NCBI GenBank assembly: GCA_033763695.1
Contig: JANRKB010000026.1
Coordinates: 3,484 to 67,483 of the forward strand
From: JANRKB01 sp033763695
Lineage (GTDB): Bacteria > Planctomycetota > Phycisphaerae > Phycisphaerales > UBA1924
Direction of reading: 5' to 3'
Length of the DNA: 64,000 nucleotides
A model generated the notes under the pieces. It saw nothing but the letters and a program-made list of their open reading frames with translations, searched no databases and had not been told where the DNA came from. The translations under genes and the position numbers were made by a program. This document shows positions 17,759-26,713 of the stretch, piece by piece (the stretch's first letter is position 1; the number at the start of each line of letters is the position of its first letter).

Positions 17759-18931
17759 ATGAAACGCACGATGTGGATGACGTTGCTGGCCGGTTCGATC
17801 ATCGGCGGCCTGGCCGCCCCGAGCCTGACGCTCGCGAGCGAGCCTGAGGAACCGCAGGCAGCCCCCGCGGCCGCCGCCCCGGCGCCCGAGCCGTTCAAGT
17901 GGAGCAGCCCCGAGGTCGAGAAGGTCGGCGCGATGCTTGTCGGCTCGTGGAAGACCACGTCGCCCGTCAAGCAGGGCGATGGCGCTTCATCGGTCGACGT
18001 CATCATGACGTTCGCGCCCGTGAAGGTCACCGGTCTGCCCGACACGCTCTATGTCGAAACCGCCCGCGCCGACGCGCTCAACAAGCCGTACCGCCAGGCG
18101 TTGTTCCAGATCTTCAAGTACAAGGGCGCGCTGCGTCTGCGGACCTTCGAGTTCAAGACCGCGGGCATCGCGCCCGCGCTCGTCGCCCTCCATCAGGCCC
18201 CCGAGCTCTTCCCTGAGCTCAAGGCCGATGACGTCGTCGCGACGCTCGACATCAATCTCAAGGCCGAGGGCTCGGGCTTTGGCGGCACCACCGCGTTCAA
18301 CTACCCCACCGTCGTTGGCGGCGCGATCGAGATGAGCAGCGAGCTGCACATCACCCCCAACACAATCTCCTCCGCTGATCGCGGCTATGACGCTGACGGC
18401 AAGATCGTGTGGGGCTCGGACGCCAACGCCAAGTACAGCTTCGCCCGGGTTGATGCGCCGTACAAGGTGCAGAAGCTCGAAGGCGGCCTCGTCACGATCG
18501 ACTTCGTGGAAGGCACCGAGGGCGAGTCGATCGCCGCGGGCGATCGCGTCGCGGCCCACTACACCGGGTGGAACAAGTTCGGCGGCAAGTTCGACTCGTC
18601 GCTCGATCGCGGCCAGCCGCTGGTCTTCACGCAGGGCCAGCTCATCGCAGGCTGGAACGTCGGCCTGCTGGGCGCCAAGAAGGGCTCCGTCCGCCGCCTC
18701 GTCATCCCCGCCAACATGGGCTATGGCGAGCAGGGTCGCCCGCCGGTGATCCCCGGCAACTCGACGCTGTACTTTGACGTCGAAGTGAAGTCCGTCGAAA
18801 AGCCCGCTCCGCCGCCGCCGGCTGAGCCGAGCGCTGGCCAGCCCGCGGCACCCGCCGCGACGGCGCAGCCTGCGACGCCTGGTGAGCCGCAGGACAAGCC
18901 GATCACGGACCAGCCCGCTCAGCCCAAGTAA
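17759..18931 (+). CDS. Exported CpcT/CpeT-like domain fused to an FKBP-type peptidyl-prolyl isomerase
   Basis: The 390-residue product has a signal peptide (MKRTMWMTLLAGSIIGGLAA...LTLAS) and then a domain of about 190 residues resembling CpcT/CpeT (MLVGSWKTTS, YVETARADALNKPYRQALFQIF, LRLRTFEF), a family first known as phycobiliprotein lyases in cyanobacteria. An FKBP domain follows at about residues 255-345 (GDRVAAHYTGW, FDSSLDRGQPLVF, LIAGWNVGLLGAKKGSVRRLVIP, GYGEQGRPPVIPGNSTLYFDVEV), then a Pro/Ala-rich tail. No bilin pigments are expected here, so the first domain probably has another ligand. The start is an ATG after GGAAGAGG. A terminator follows. Confidence 0.78.
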   Translation: MKRTMWMTLLAGSIIGGLAAPSLTLASEPEEPQAAPAAAAPAPEPFKWSSPEVEKVGAMLVGSWKTTSPVKQGDGASSVDVIMTFAPVKVTGLPDTLYVETARADALNKPYRQALFQIFKYKGALRLRTFEFKTAGIAPALVALHQAPELFPELKADDVVATLDINLKAEGSGFGGTTAFNYPTVVGGAIEMSSELHITPNTISSADRGYDADGKIVWGSDANAKYSFARVDAPYKVQKLEGGLVTIDFVEGTEGESIAAGDRVAAHYTGWNKFGGKFDSSLDRGQPLVFTQGQLIAGWNVGLLGAKKGSVRRLVIPANMGYGEQGRPPVIPGNSTLYFDVEVKSVEKPAPPPPAEPSAGQPAAPAATAQPATPGEPQDKPITDQPAQPK

Positions 18932-18967
18932 CGCGACGCGTTGGCTCAACACACTTCATGCATGAAC

Positions 18968-18997
18968 AACACCCCGGCGATGACCGGGGTGTTTTCT
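18968..18997 (+). terminator. Intrinsic terminator after the CpeT-FKBP gene
   Basis: AACACCCCGG (18968-18977) pairs with CCGGGGTGTT (18984-18993), with a 6-nt loop and TTTC after it. It lies about 40 bp after the stop codon. Confidence 0.88.
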
Positions 18998-19054
18998 TTC
19001 TCGACATGACGCGCGGCAGCGATCGCGGCGGCGATGCGTGTCGCGCTCGCGGAT

Positions 19055-20428
19055 TCAGCAGCCAATCTCGAATGCCGCGACGAACCCGTCGAAGTCGGTG
19101 AAGTCGATGAATCCGTCGGCGTTGAAATCGCCGCCCGAGCCACCCGACTCGAACGCGGTGACAAACGCGTCGAAGTCGGTGAAGTCGACGAATCCATCAC
19201 AGTTAAAGTCTGCCTTGCAGATGAACAGTTCGGCCTTGTTGCTCGGCTCGTCGCCGCAGGAGTTCTGCGCCACGCAGCGCACATCGCGCACCACCGCGAG
19301 CGACGCGGATGTCGCCGCGGCGGGAGCAAGATGCAGATGCGTGCTGTGCGCACCAGTGGCGATGAAGCGATCCGCACCGGTCGAGTCGGTGTTGGTGCCT
19401 TCGTCGAGTTCGTGCCATGTGCCCGTTGTACCGACTTCACGCCACTGCCAGCGATAGGACATCGGCACGTATCCCGTCGCCGCGGCGTCAAAGTCGGCGG
19501 TGCCCGAGGCACACGTCGACGCCGTCGCGGGCTGCGTGGTGAACGCCGGGCACCCGATGTAGAGGTCATCGTCGGTCGGTTCGGTGCCGTCGGTGCCCGC
19601 CTCGGCACGCAGATTGGAGATGAACGCGACGCTGTCGAGGATGTGGTCGTTCACATCGGCGACCTCGAAGATCAGATAGTGCTCGCCGCCGCCGATCACG
19701 GGCGACGTCGTTGTCAGATGGTGGATCAAGCCGTGCGGCTCGGAGAACGCGGTGTTCAGATCGTTGGTCGTCTCCAGTCCGGCGAATGAACTGCCGACCT
19801 GCACCGCGCTGCCGTTGGCGTCGAATGTGATCTGGTTCTCGGGTGCCGTGCCGTCGAGGAAGACGAGGAACGAATCGGTGAACTGGCTGGTCCAGAACGG
19901 ATACTCGACGGATCCGAAGATGAAGTCGAACTTGATGGGGCTGTCGTCCTCGAGCGTGAAGTCGACGCGGACCGCGGCAACGTCGTACGCCGCGTTGAAG
20001 TTCTCGATGTTGCCCGCGGACTGGCCGTAGAAGTCAAACTCCGGCGTGCCCCCGGTATCAGGCTCGGGATACATCTGCGCGTTCACCTGAGCCGGAGGCC
20101 CCGCGGGGTCATAGTTCGGGTCGAGCGCTTCGGGGAACGGCGTCAGGCTCTCGATGTTGCCGCTGGAGAGCACGATGCCCGGGCGGATCGTGACGGGGCG
20201 CAGGTCGAAGTTGCGGAACGTCCCGACCTGGCCCGGCATGCCGTTGAGCACAGTGACGGCATCAATGCTCAGGCCAATCGGATTGAGCGCGGCTTTCAAC
20301 GCCGCTTCGTTCGTGGTGACGGCGGTGACGACCTGCGCCTGCCCGCTCGCGGCGAGCATGGTGGCGGCGAGCACAACGGCAGGAACAACGCGGCGCGGAA
20401 CGGGTGCGAACGAACTGCGAATAGACAT
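19055..20428 (-). CDS. Secreted choice-of-anchor L-like protein with GC-type dockerin repeats
   Basis: The 457-residue product has a signal peptide (ending near GQAQV), a region resembling the choice-of-anchor L domain (IRPGIVLSSG, EFDFYGQSAGNIENFN, IKFDFIFGSVEYP, DSFLVFLDG), an Ig-like stretch (TFTTQPATAS-like, YRWQWREVGT) and two C-terminal EF-hand-like calcium repeats: DFNCDGFVDFTDFDAF and DFNADGFIDFTDFDGF. It ends in EIGC, the pattern of GC-type dockerin-anchored proteins of Phycisphaerae. The terminal Gly-Cys suggests processing and anchoring at the surface. No cohesin partner is visible in this window. Confidence 0.83.
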   Translation of the reverse strand: MSIRSSFAPVPRRVVPAVVLAATMLAASGQAQVVTAVTTNEAALKAALNPIGLSIDAVTVLNGMPGQVGTFRNFDLRPVTIRPGIVLSSGNIESLTPFPEALDPNYDPAGPPAQVNAQMYPEPDTGGTPEFDFYGQSAGNIENFNAAYDVAAVRVDFTLEDDSPIKFDFIFGSVEYPFWTSQFTDSFLVFLDGTAPENQITFDANGSAVQVGSSFAGLETTNDLNTAFSEPHGLIHHLTTTSPVIGGGEHYLIFEVADVNDHILDSVAFISNLRAEAGTDGTEPTDDDLYIGCPAFTTQPATASTCASGTADFDAAATGYVPMSYRWQWREVGTTGTWHELDEGTNTDSTGADRFIATGAHSTHLHLAPAAATSASLAVVRDVRCVAQNSCGDEPSNKAELFICKADFNCDGFVDFTDFDAFVTAFESGGSGGDFNADGFIDFTDFDGFVAAFEIGC

Positions 20429-20532
20429 GGCGGACTCCTACGCGATGGCGCCGAAGCCGCAAAAACGCGACAAGGATCGACACCACGTGTTGAGAGGCGT
20501 CGACTGCGATTTCAGATACACAACTCCGAGAT

Positions 20533-21738
20533 TTAGTTCCCCCACCACGTCGTGCGGATGCCCTCAGGAATCTTGGCCTTGCGCAGCGCCGGCAGCGACC
20601 ACGCGGCACGATCGCGGAAGATGCCTTTGTACATCTCCATGTTCGGGCGATACGTGTAGTAGTGCCAGTGGTCGGCGATGCCCGGACCGTCGCCGAGGAT
20701 CTCGACACCCAGCTTCGACTTCATCCATTTCGCCAGATCCGCACTGTCAATCTGCAGATCCATCCACATCTTGTACGGGTCGGAGTGGTTCAGGCCGTTG
20801 TGACCGATCACCTGCGAGTTGCCGAAGAAGCGCGGCCCGAAGTTCTCCGCGAGCGTGTCGAGCACATCGTTCTCGCGGCAGCCGACGTTGTACACGATGC
20901 AACTCTCGGTGTTCTTCAGCCCGAGATCGTCGCGATTGATCTCTTCGTAGAAGAGCTGCGCCTCACGCACATACTCGGCACCGCCGAGGATGACGAGGCG
21001 ATCAAGCCCGCGCAGCATGTGGACCAGCGGGCCTTCCTGAGCGCCAGCACCGTTTGCCATCGCGATGCGCCGATTCTCGATGCACGCCTGGATCACCGAC
21101 TGCAGCACCACGTGTGAGCCGAGCGAGTGGCAGAACAGATCGATGTCGTTGTCATGCCCCGCGGCGTTGAGTGCCGCACGCAGATGATGCAGCAGGTTCA
21201 GCAGCGTCCACGCGACTTCTGTGCCGTAGTCGTACGCGCGGGCGTAAAAGTTCTGCCCGCCCTTGAGCATCGAGCTCGCCAGTCCGGGGCTGGAATACCA
21301 ACCGAAGCCAATCGCGAGCCCTTCGGCCCCGGCGTCGTCGGGCGCAAAGCCCAGCCCGTGACACCACGCCGAGTTGTGCCGCTCCGTCTCTTCCTTGGGG
21401 TCATCGGGCGGCGCGAAGTGATACACGCGCACGTGCGGATTGTCGGATTCCTTCCGATCAAGCAGCGCGGCGTCGTACGGATTGAACAGGAATCCGTGGA
21501 CCATCACCACGACCGGCTTGCGTGCCGTCAGGCTCGCAGCGTGCGTCGCGATCACGCGATCCAAATGGGCTCGCAGCGCGAGCGCCTGGTTCGACACGGC
21601 GTCAAAGCCATCGACTTGAGGGAACCGCCCGAGACGGCCGGTCTGGGTCGATGCGTCGTACGTGGTGTCGACCCAGAGGCCATCATCGCGCGGCACGATC
21701 AGATCATCACGATCACATGAAAAGCGAATGATCGACAT
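20533..21738 (-). CDS. Alpha/beta hydrolase (DUF900-like esterase)
   Basis: The 401-residue cytoplasmic product has the oxyanion-hole strand VVVMVHGFLFNP (about residue 78) and the nucleophile elbow FCHSLGSHVVLQS with Ser in SLG, typical of serine hydrolases of the DUF900/esterase type. A late His (GIADHWHYYTY) could complete the triad. No signal peptide is seen, so it acts inside the cell. The substrate is unknown. It lies alone between the dockerin protein and a low-GC gap. Confidence 0.75.
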   Translation of the reverse strand: MSIIRFSCDRDDLIVPRDDGLWVDTTYDASTQTGRLGRFPQVDGFDAVSNQALALRAHLDRVIATHAASLTARKPVVVMVHGFLFNPYDAALLDRKESDNPHVRVYHFAPPDDPKEETERHNSAWCHGLGFAPDDAGAEGLAIGFGWYSSPGLASSMLKGGQNFYARAYDYGTEVAWTLLNLLHHLRAALNAAGHDNDIDLFCHSLGSHVVLQSVIQACIENRRIAMANGAGAQEGPLVHMLRGLDRLVILGGAEYVREAQLFYEEINRDDLGLKNTESCIVYNVGCRENDVLDTLAENFGPRFFGNSQVIGHNGLNHSDPYKMWMDLQIDSADLAKWMKSKLGVEILGDGPGIADHWHYYTYRPNMEMYKGIFRDRAAWSLPALRKAKIPEGIRTTWWGN

Positions 21739-21923
21739 CGCTCACCCCCATCGTCTCGCTCGCGCGAAACCGGTTGATCGTTTGTTCGCGGTCCCACCCG
21801 TCCAGACGCAGTGCCAGCCGGTTTGTTCGCGCAGCGAGCGGAACGTCGCAGATCTTCACATTCTCAGGAGGGCTTCGATCGGTCCGCGTGTGTGCCGTGG
21901 CTTTCGCTGGCTCGGCAATCCGC

Positions 21924-22133
21924 TCACGCCGGACTGACAGCCTTTACACGCTCAACTCGCAAGAAGACCGTTTCGGTCGGCGGCAGTTGCAAACGCCCCG
22001 GCCGCTCGGGCATCGCTTCGCGATCAATCCAAAGCTCAGCGTTGATCACTTCAGAGTTCAGAAGAACCTCTCGCACGGTCATGGCGAGCTGCTCCAACGC
22101 ATCGCGTTTGAGCGGTTCAATTGAGGTGGCCAT
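21924..22133 (-). CDS. Possible small protein of unknown function
   Basis: The 69-residue frame from the ATG at 22133 (MATSIEPLKRDALEQLAMTV) has a plausible ribosome-binding site GGGAG 9 bp upstream and mixed amino-acid use, unlike the Arg-rich shadow frames around it. It lies in a 750-bp gap of lower GC than the rest of the window. It is not recognised; a short helix followed by a beta-rich part can be guessed. A second doubtful frame lies upstream at 22208-22426 on the same strand. If both are real they could be a small two-gene unit. Confidence 0.4.
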   Translation of the reverse strand: MATSIEPLKRDALEQLAMTVREVLLNSEVINAELWIDREAMPERPGRLQLPPTETVFLRVERVKAVSPA

Positions 22134-22488
22134 CTGAGCGTTCTCCCATTCAATCCGCATGGGCGTACTCGGCACGCGATCCCCGGAATCGGTTATTCAT
22201 CGTAGTTTCACATCCGCAAGTCCGCAAGCATCTGATTGAATACCGATTCCGATCTTTGTGCGGTCCCCGTCAGCCAATACTCGCACAGTTCTGTTGAAAG
22301 ACTGGAAGCCGCACCATCTTCAGCGGCATCTGATTTCCAAGGAGAAAGTTCATACGGGCCACGTCGCGCCGCTCGAATCTCTGACCAACGCCGCGGCGAA
22401 AGCGATCTGGATCGCTGTTGCTGCAAAGACTGGTACTTTCACCTGTTTTCACCCACACGTCACGCCGAGCTTTCGAATCCCGCCATCC

Positions 22489-23964
22489 ATGACTCCCACC
22501 TCGACTGTTCACCACGGCCACCACGCTCATGCCTCGGCACATCCTCCCGGCCTGCCACGGACGCTCGGCGAACTCCGAGCGTCGGGCTGGATCTCGCGGA
22601 GCGTCAAGGACGAACTGCGCGCCAACCTCATCGCGGCGATGCGCGAAGGACGCGAGTTGTTCCCCGGCATCGTCGGCTATGAGAGCACGGTGATCCCCGA
22701 GATCATCAACGGCGTGCTCGCGGGGCACGATCTGCTGTTCCTCGGCGAGAAGGGACAGGGCAAAAGTCGCCTTATGCGGTTGCTCGCGTCGTTCCTTGAT
22801 GAATACACGCCGTACTTGGCAGTGCCGCCCGAGTACTTGGGCGGCTCACCCGTGCATGAAGATCCGCTGCGGCCGATCACGCGCGCGGGCCGCGCCTTCG
22901 TTGCCGAGTTTGGCGACGATGCGCCGATCGCGTATTGGCATCGGGCCGAGCGATATGCCGAGCGACTCGCGCCGGGGACAAAGTTTGCCGACATCATCGG
23001 CGAGATCGATCCGGCCAAGCTCGCGTCGGGCGTGAGCATGAGCACCGAAGACGCCCTGCACTTTGGGCTCATCCCGCGCATGCATCGCGGCATCTTCGCC
23101 ATGAACGAACTGCCCGACCTTGACGACCTCGTCCAGGTCGGCCTCTTCAACATCCTCGAAGAGCGCGACGTGCAGATCCGCGGCTATCCGGTGAGCTTCG
23201 ACATCGACGTCCTCGTGCTCTTCTCGGCCAACCCCGCCACCTACAACCGTTCGGGCAAGGTGATCCCGCAGCTCAAGGATCGCATCGGCACAACCATCGT
23301 GACCCACTACCCGCGCGAGCGCGATGCGGGCATCGACATCACGCAGCGCGAGGCCCAGATCGACCTGGGCGGCGAGTTCCCCGTGATCGTGCCGCGCTTC
23401 ATGCTGGAGATCAACGAGCAGATCGCGATCGCCGCACGCAAGAGCAAGTACGTCGATCAGCAGTCCGGCGTCTCCGCCCGCCTCAGCATCGCCAACTACC
23501 GCACGATGGTCGGCTCGGCGCGGCAGCGCGGCATCCGGCTCGGCGAGCGGCCCAGCGTCGCACGCATCAGCGATCTGGCCCACATCCACGCCTCCAGCGC
23601 GGGCAAGCTCGAACTCGATCTCATGGGTTCGCACCAACTCAACGAGCGGCAAGTCATCGACGCGGTGATGGCCGAGGCGATCAAGACCGTGTTCGACGAG
23701 TACGTCACCAAGCACGGCCTGGATGAGATCAGTCAGATCTTCAGCAAGGGCGTGAAGATCGAAGTGGGCGACATGCTGCCCAGCAGCGCGTACGAGCGGC
23801 TCATCAAGCGCGTGCCGCCCGTGTGGGACAAAGCGTTTGAAGTGAATGCGTCGGCAGATCCGGCGGTGCGGGCGAGCTGCATCGAGTTTGTGCTGGCGGG
23901 TTTGTATGCGAGCGACAAGATCAGCCGCGCCACCAAGCATGGCAGACTGACGTATGAAGTGTGA
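22489..23964 (+). CDS. AAA ATPase, MoxR/magnesium-chelatase-like
   Basis: The 491-residue product has the Walker A motif FLGEKGQGKSRLMRLLASF (about residue 88), a Walker B-like segment (GIFAMNELPDLD, about 205) and VLFSANPATYNRSG (sensor 1), with a C-terminal lid rich in helices. It resembles the ATPase partner of VWA proteins (ChlI/ChlD-like or MoxR chaperones), which remodel or activate other proteins using ATP. The ATG at 22489 is chosen; the frame is open further upstream but has unrelated composition. The next gene, 18 bp downstream, encodes a VWA protein, so the two very likely act together. Confidence 0.87.
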   Translation: MTPTSTVHHGHHAHASAHPPGLPRTLGELRASGWISRSVKDELRANLIAAMREGRELFPGIVGYESTVIPEIINGVLAGHDLLFLGEKGQGKSRLMRLLASFLDEYTPYLAVPPEYLGGSPVHEDPLRPITRAGRAFVAEFGDDAPIAYWHRAERYAERLAPGTKFADIIGEIDPAKLASGVSMSTEDALHFGLIPRMHRGIFAMNELPDLDDLVQVGLFNILEERDVQIRGYPVSFDIDVLVLFSANPATYNRSGKVIPQLKDRIGTTIVTHYPRERDAGIDITQREAQIDLGGEFPVIVPRFMLEINEQIAIAARKSKYVDQQSGVSARLSIANYRTMVGSARQRGIRLGERPSVARISDLAHIHASSAGKLELDLMGSHQLNERQVIDAVMAEAIKTVFDEYVTKHGLDEISQIFSKGVKIEVGDMLPSSAYERLIKRVPPVWDKAFEVNASADPAVRASCIEFVLAGLYASDKISRATKHGRLTYEV

Positions 23965-23982
23965 CGCGACGGCAACCCACGC

Positions 23983-25716
23983 ATGACTGACGAGACGCGG
24001 CCAACTTACGGCGACACCACACCTGCGGCCACGCCGCCGGGGTTGGTTCACGCTTATCAGGCCTATGACCCGCGGAACTTCCCGTCGCCGACGCAGCCGC
24101 CGCCCGACTTCGCCAGTGCGGCGATGGAGCACCTCCTCGCGTACGGCTCCATGCGCGAGCTGACGCCCGAAGAACTCGCCAACGCGATCCGCCTCGACCC
24201 ATCGCAGATCGCGGGGCTGGTGCCGAGCCTCGACGCACTCGCGGCGATGCTCGAGGATCGCAAACGCAGACTGCTGGAGAAGTACGAGACGAAGACAGTC
24301 CAGCGGCTTGCCGAGCAGGCGTTCACGGATTCGGCATCGCAGGCCAAACCCGAGGGCAAACACCGCCAGTTCTTCGACAAGGCCGTGCGCGACGAGCAGT
24401 TGTCCGACCTGGAGACGCTGTGGTTCGCACAGCGGAATGAGCAATCGGACTTCAGCAAGAGCCTCATGCGGGTGATCAACGACCTCGCGAACAAGTATCA
24501 GATCGATGAGCTGGCCTCCAAGTACGAGTTCAAGGGTCACGAGGCGTTGACGATCGAGGAAGCGCTCGCGCTCAAGGAAGAACTCGAAGCGATCGACAAA
24601 CTGCAGGAGCAGATCAAGGAGGCGGCCCAGACCGCCCAGCTCGCCATCATCGACATGGACCAGCTCGCCGAGTTCGCCGAGTCGGCCCAGATCGAAGAAC
24701 TGAATCAACTCCAGCAGCAGATCGAGGAGTACGTGCGGCAGGAGGCCGAGCGGCAGGGCATCGAGCAGACCAACAAGGGCTTTCGCATCACGCCGCGTGC
24801 GATGCGACTCTTCCAGGGTCGCCTGCTGACGGAGATCTTCGCGAGTCTGGAAGCGGCGCGATCCGGGCGACACAGCGGTCCGATCGTTGGCGACGGTCCA
24901 ACGGAACTGCCGCGCACCCGCGCGTATGAGTTCGGCGACAGTGCGGCGAACATGGACGTCACCCAGTCGCTCATCAACGCCATGATCCGCGTTGGTCCGA
25001 GCGCCCGCGCACGCATCGAGCCGCGTGACATCGAGGTCTACCAGACCCGCAACAACCCCAAGGCGGCCACGGTTGTGCTCATGGACATGTCGGGCTCGAT
25101 GCGTTACGACGGGCAGTACATCAACGTGAAGCGCATGGCCCTCGCGCTCGACGGCCTGATCCGGCGCGAGTATCCCGGCGACTATCTCAAGTTCATCGAG
25201 ATGTTCAGCTTCGCCCGCGTGCGCGAGGCGGGTGAGATCGCGACGATGATGCCCAAGCCGGTGAGTATGAACAGCCCGGTGGTGCGTCTGAAGGTGGACA
25301 TGGCGGATCCCGAAGTGCCGACGGGGCGCATCCCACAGCACTTCACCAACATCCAGCGTGCCATGCAACTGGGCCGCACGCTGCTGAGCGCACAGGACAC
25401 GCCCAACCGCCAGATGATCCTGATCACCGACGGCCTGCCGACCGCACACTTCGAAGGCTCGGAGCTCTTCCTGCTCTATCCGCCCGATCCGCGCACCGAA
25501 GAAGCGACGATGCGTGAGGCAAACCTCTGCGCACGCGAGGGCATCACGCTCAACATCTTCCTGCTGCCGAGTTGGAGCCAGTCGAGCGAGGACGTCGCGT
25601 TCGCGCATCGCATGACGATGGCGACGCGCGGGCGCGTGTTCTTCACGGGCGGACGCGACCTGGATCGATTTGTCTTGTGGGACTATTTGGCGATGCGCCG
25701 CAAGATCATCGCGTAG
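23983..25716 (+). CDS. VWA domain protein, partner of the upstream AAA ATPase
   Basis: The 577-residue product has a helical N-terminal half with coiled-coil stretches (about residues 85-260, for example LEAIDKLQEQIKEAAQTAQL), then a von Willebrand A domain whose metal-ion site reads VLMDMSGSMRYDG (DxSxS, about residue 367), with the later Thr/Asp contacts in LITDGLPTA. The arrangement matches the VWA half of MoxR-VWA or chelatase-like complexes, where the VWA protein presents substrates to the AAA ring. It is co-directional and 18 bp from the ATPase gene. The client protein is unknown, and no cobalamin or chlorophyll gene is nearby. Confidence 0.88.
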   Translation: MTDETRPTYGDTTPAATPPGLVHAYQAYDPRNFPSPTQPPPDFASAAMEHLLAYGSMRELTPEELANAIRLDPSQIAGLVPSLDALAAMLEDRKRRLLEKYETKTVQRLAEQAFTDSASQAKPEGKHRQFFDKAVRDEQLSDLETLWFAQRNEQSDFSKSLMRVINDLANKYQIDELASKYEFKGHEALTIEEALALKEELEAIDKLQEQIKEAAQTAQLAIIDMDQLAEFAESAQIEELNQLQQQIEEYVRQEAERQGIEQTNKGFRITPRAMRLFQGRLLTEIFASLEAARSGRHSGPIVGDGPTELPRTRAYEFGDSAANMDVTQSLINAMIRVGPSARARIEPRDIEVYQTRNNPKAATVVLMDMSGSMRYDGQYINVKRMALALDGLIRREYPGDYLKFIEMFSFARVREAGEIATMMPKPVSMNSPVVRLKVDMADPEVPTGRIPQHFTNIQRAMQLGRTLLSAQDTPNRQMILITDGLPTAHFEGSELFLLYPPDPRTEEATMREANLCAREGITLNIFLLPSWSQSSEDVAFAHRMTMATRGRVFFTGGRDLDRFVLWDYLAMRRKIIA

Positions 25717-25727
25717 CGCGAGACGCG

Positions 25728-26441
25728 TCAGTTGCTGATGCCGTTGGGCACTTCGAACGCGCCGCGTGAACGCGCGGACACTTGTTCGGAGCACGCGACC
25801 ATGCCGCGGGCCGCCATGAAGTGCGTGAGTTCAGCGCGGCGTTGCAATCCGAGCTTGCGTCCGAGCGACGCGCGATGCGAATGCACCGTGCGCAGACTGC
25901 GATGCAGGGCCTGGGCCACTTCGAGGTCGGTCTTTCCGCCGCTGATGAGCATGGCGACTTCGAGTTCACGATCGCTCAGCACCGCGAGCGCATCGAGGCC
26001 AACGGTGCGATCCGTGAGACGAAGCGCCCGCGTCATGAGTTCGCCGACGGGCGTGGGTTCGGAGACGATCTGTCCGACACAGAGCACGCAGCCAGGCTCG
26101 CCCCGCCAGGTGATCGCACGCCCGGCCATGCGCCAGTGATGGCCGCGATAGACGTGGTGGGCGACGCATGCGGGCCCCGCGTCATCGCGCGTGGCCCGGG
26201 CAGCGCACAGCCATTCACAGACCGGCACTCGGACCTGAGCCGGATAAAGCTCAAGCAACGATTGGCCGACGATCTGATCGCGCGCAAGCCCGAAGTAGTA
26301 CTCCGCGCCGACATTGACATCGCGCAGGCGATCATCAGGCCCGATGACAAGAACACGACATGCGATGTCGGCAGAGAGTGATGCCCACAGCACCGCTTCG
26401 GTGCCGCCGATCACGCCCACGCCGACTTGGGTGCTCACCAT
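25728..26441 (-). CDS. PAS-LuxR transcriptional regulator
   Basis: The 237-residue product has a PAS-like domain (ACRVLVIGPDDRLRDVNVGAEYYFGLARDQIVGQSLLELYP) and a C-terminal LuxR-type helix-turn-helix (LSDRELEVAMLISGGKTDLEVAQALHRSLRTVHSHRASLGRKLGL). There is no receiver domain, so it is not a classical response regulator; a ligand or redox state sensed by PAS is possible. The ATG at 26441 follows GAGGGAG; an in-frame TTG at 26507 is less likely. It is convergent with the VWA gene and divergent from the HPt-like gene. Confidence 0.85.
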   Translation of the reverse strand: MVSTQVGVGVIGGTEAVLWASLSADIACRVLVIGPDDRLRDVNVGAEYYFGLARDQIVGQSLLELYPAQVRVPVCEWLCAARATRDDAGPACVAHHVYRGHHWRMAGRAITWRGEPGCVLCVGQIVSEPTPVGELMTRALRLTDRTVGLDALAVLSDRELEVAMLISGGKTDLEVAQALHRSLRTVHSHRASLGRKLGLQRRAELTHFMAARGMVACSEQVSARSRGAFEVPNGISN

Positions 26442-26620
26442 GCGACTGGCTCCCTCAGCCCCCACGACGGTTTTTGAATCTTCACCACGATGTCGGCATT
26501 TGGACAAACCGTTGACCTGAAAACACGCGAATACCCGAACATTTCAGCAGTCCTGCCGATTCGGGGGATGCCACGTGAGTCAACTCAGGTCTTTCCCCAT
26601 ATTCGCACGATATTCTAGAA

Positions 26621-26634
26621 CGAAAACGCTTACA
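26621..26634. promoter_or_regulatory. LacI-type operator-like palindrome
   Basis: CGAAAACGCTTACA fits most of the pattern TGnAAnCGnTTnCA seen at the carbohydrate locus at 37-41 kb. It lies in the spacer between the PAS-LuxR gene and the HPt-like gene, about 80 bp before the latter. Binding by the LacI regulator of this window is inferred. Confidence 0.35.
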
Positions 26635-26713
26635 TCATGCCGTCGACCCAACGTTTCTCCAGCGATTTCATGAACGCAACCTGATTCTTGCAGCGTCGAA
26701 GAGGAAAATCGCC

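Noticed and set aside
22208..22426. 72-codon minus-strand frame near the small hypothetical gene
   Set aside because: It would start at TTG, has no clear ribosome-binding site and is not recognised; kept only as a remark in the neighbouring entry.
22846..25794. 982-codon minus-strand frame over the ATPase and VWA genes
   Set aside because: It is a shadow caused by high GC; composition is His/Arg/Asp-rich without any domain, while both plus-strand genes have clear motifs.
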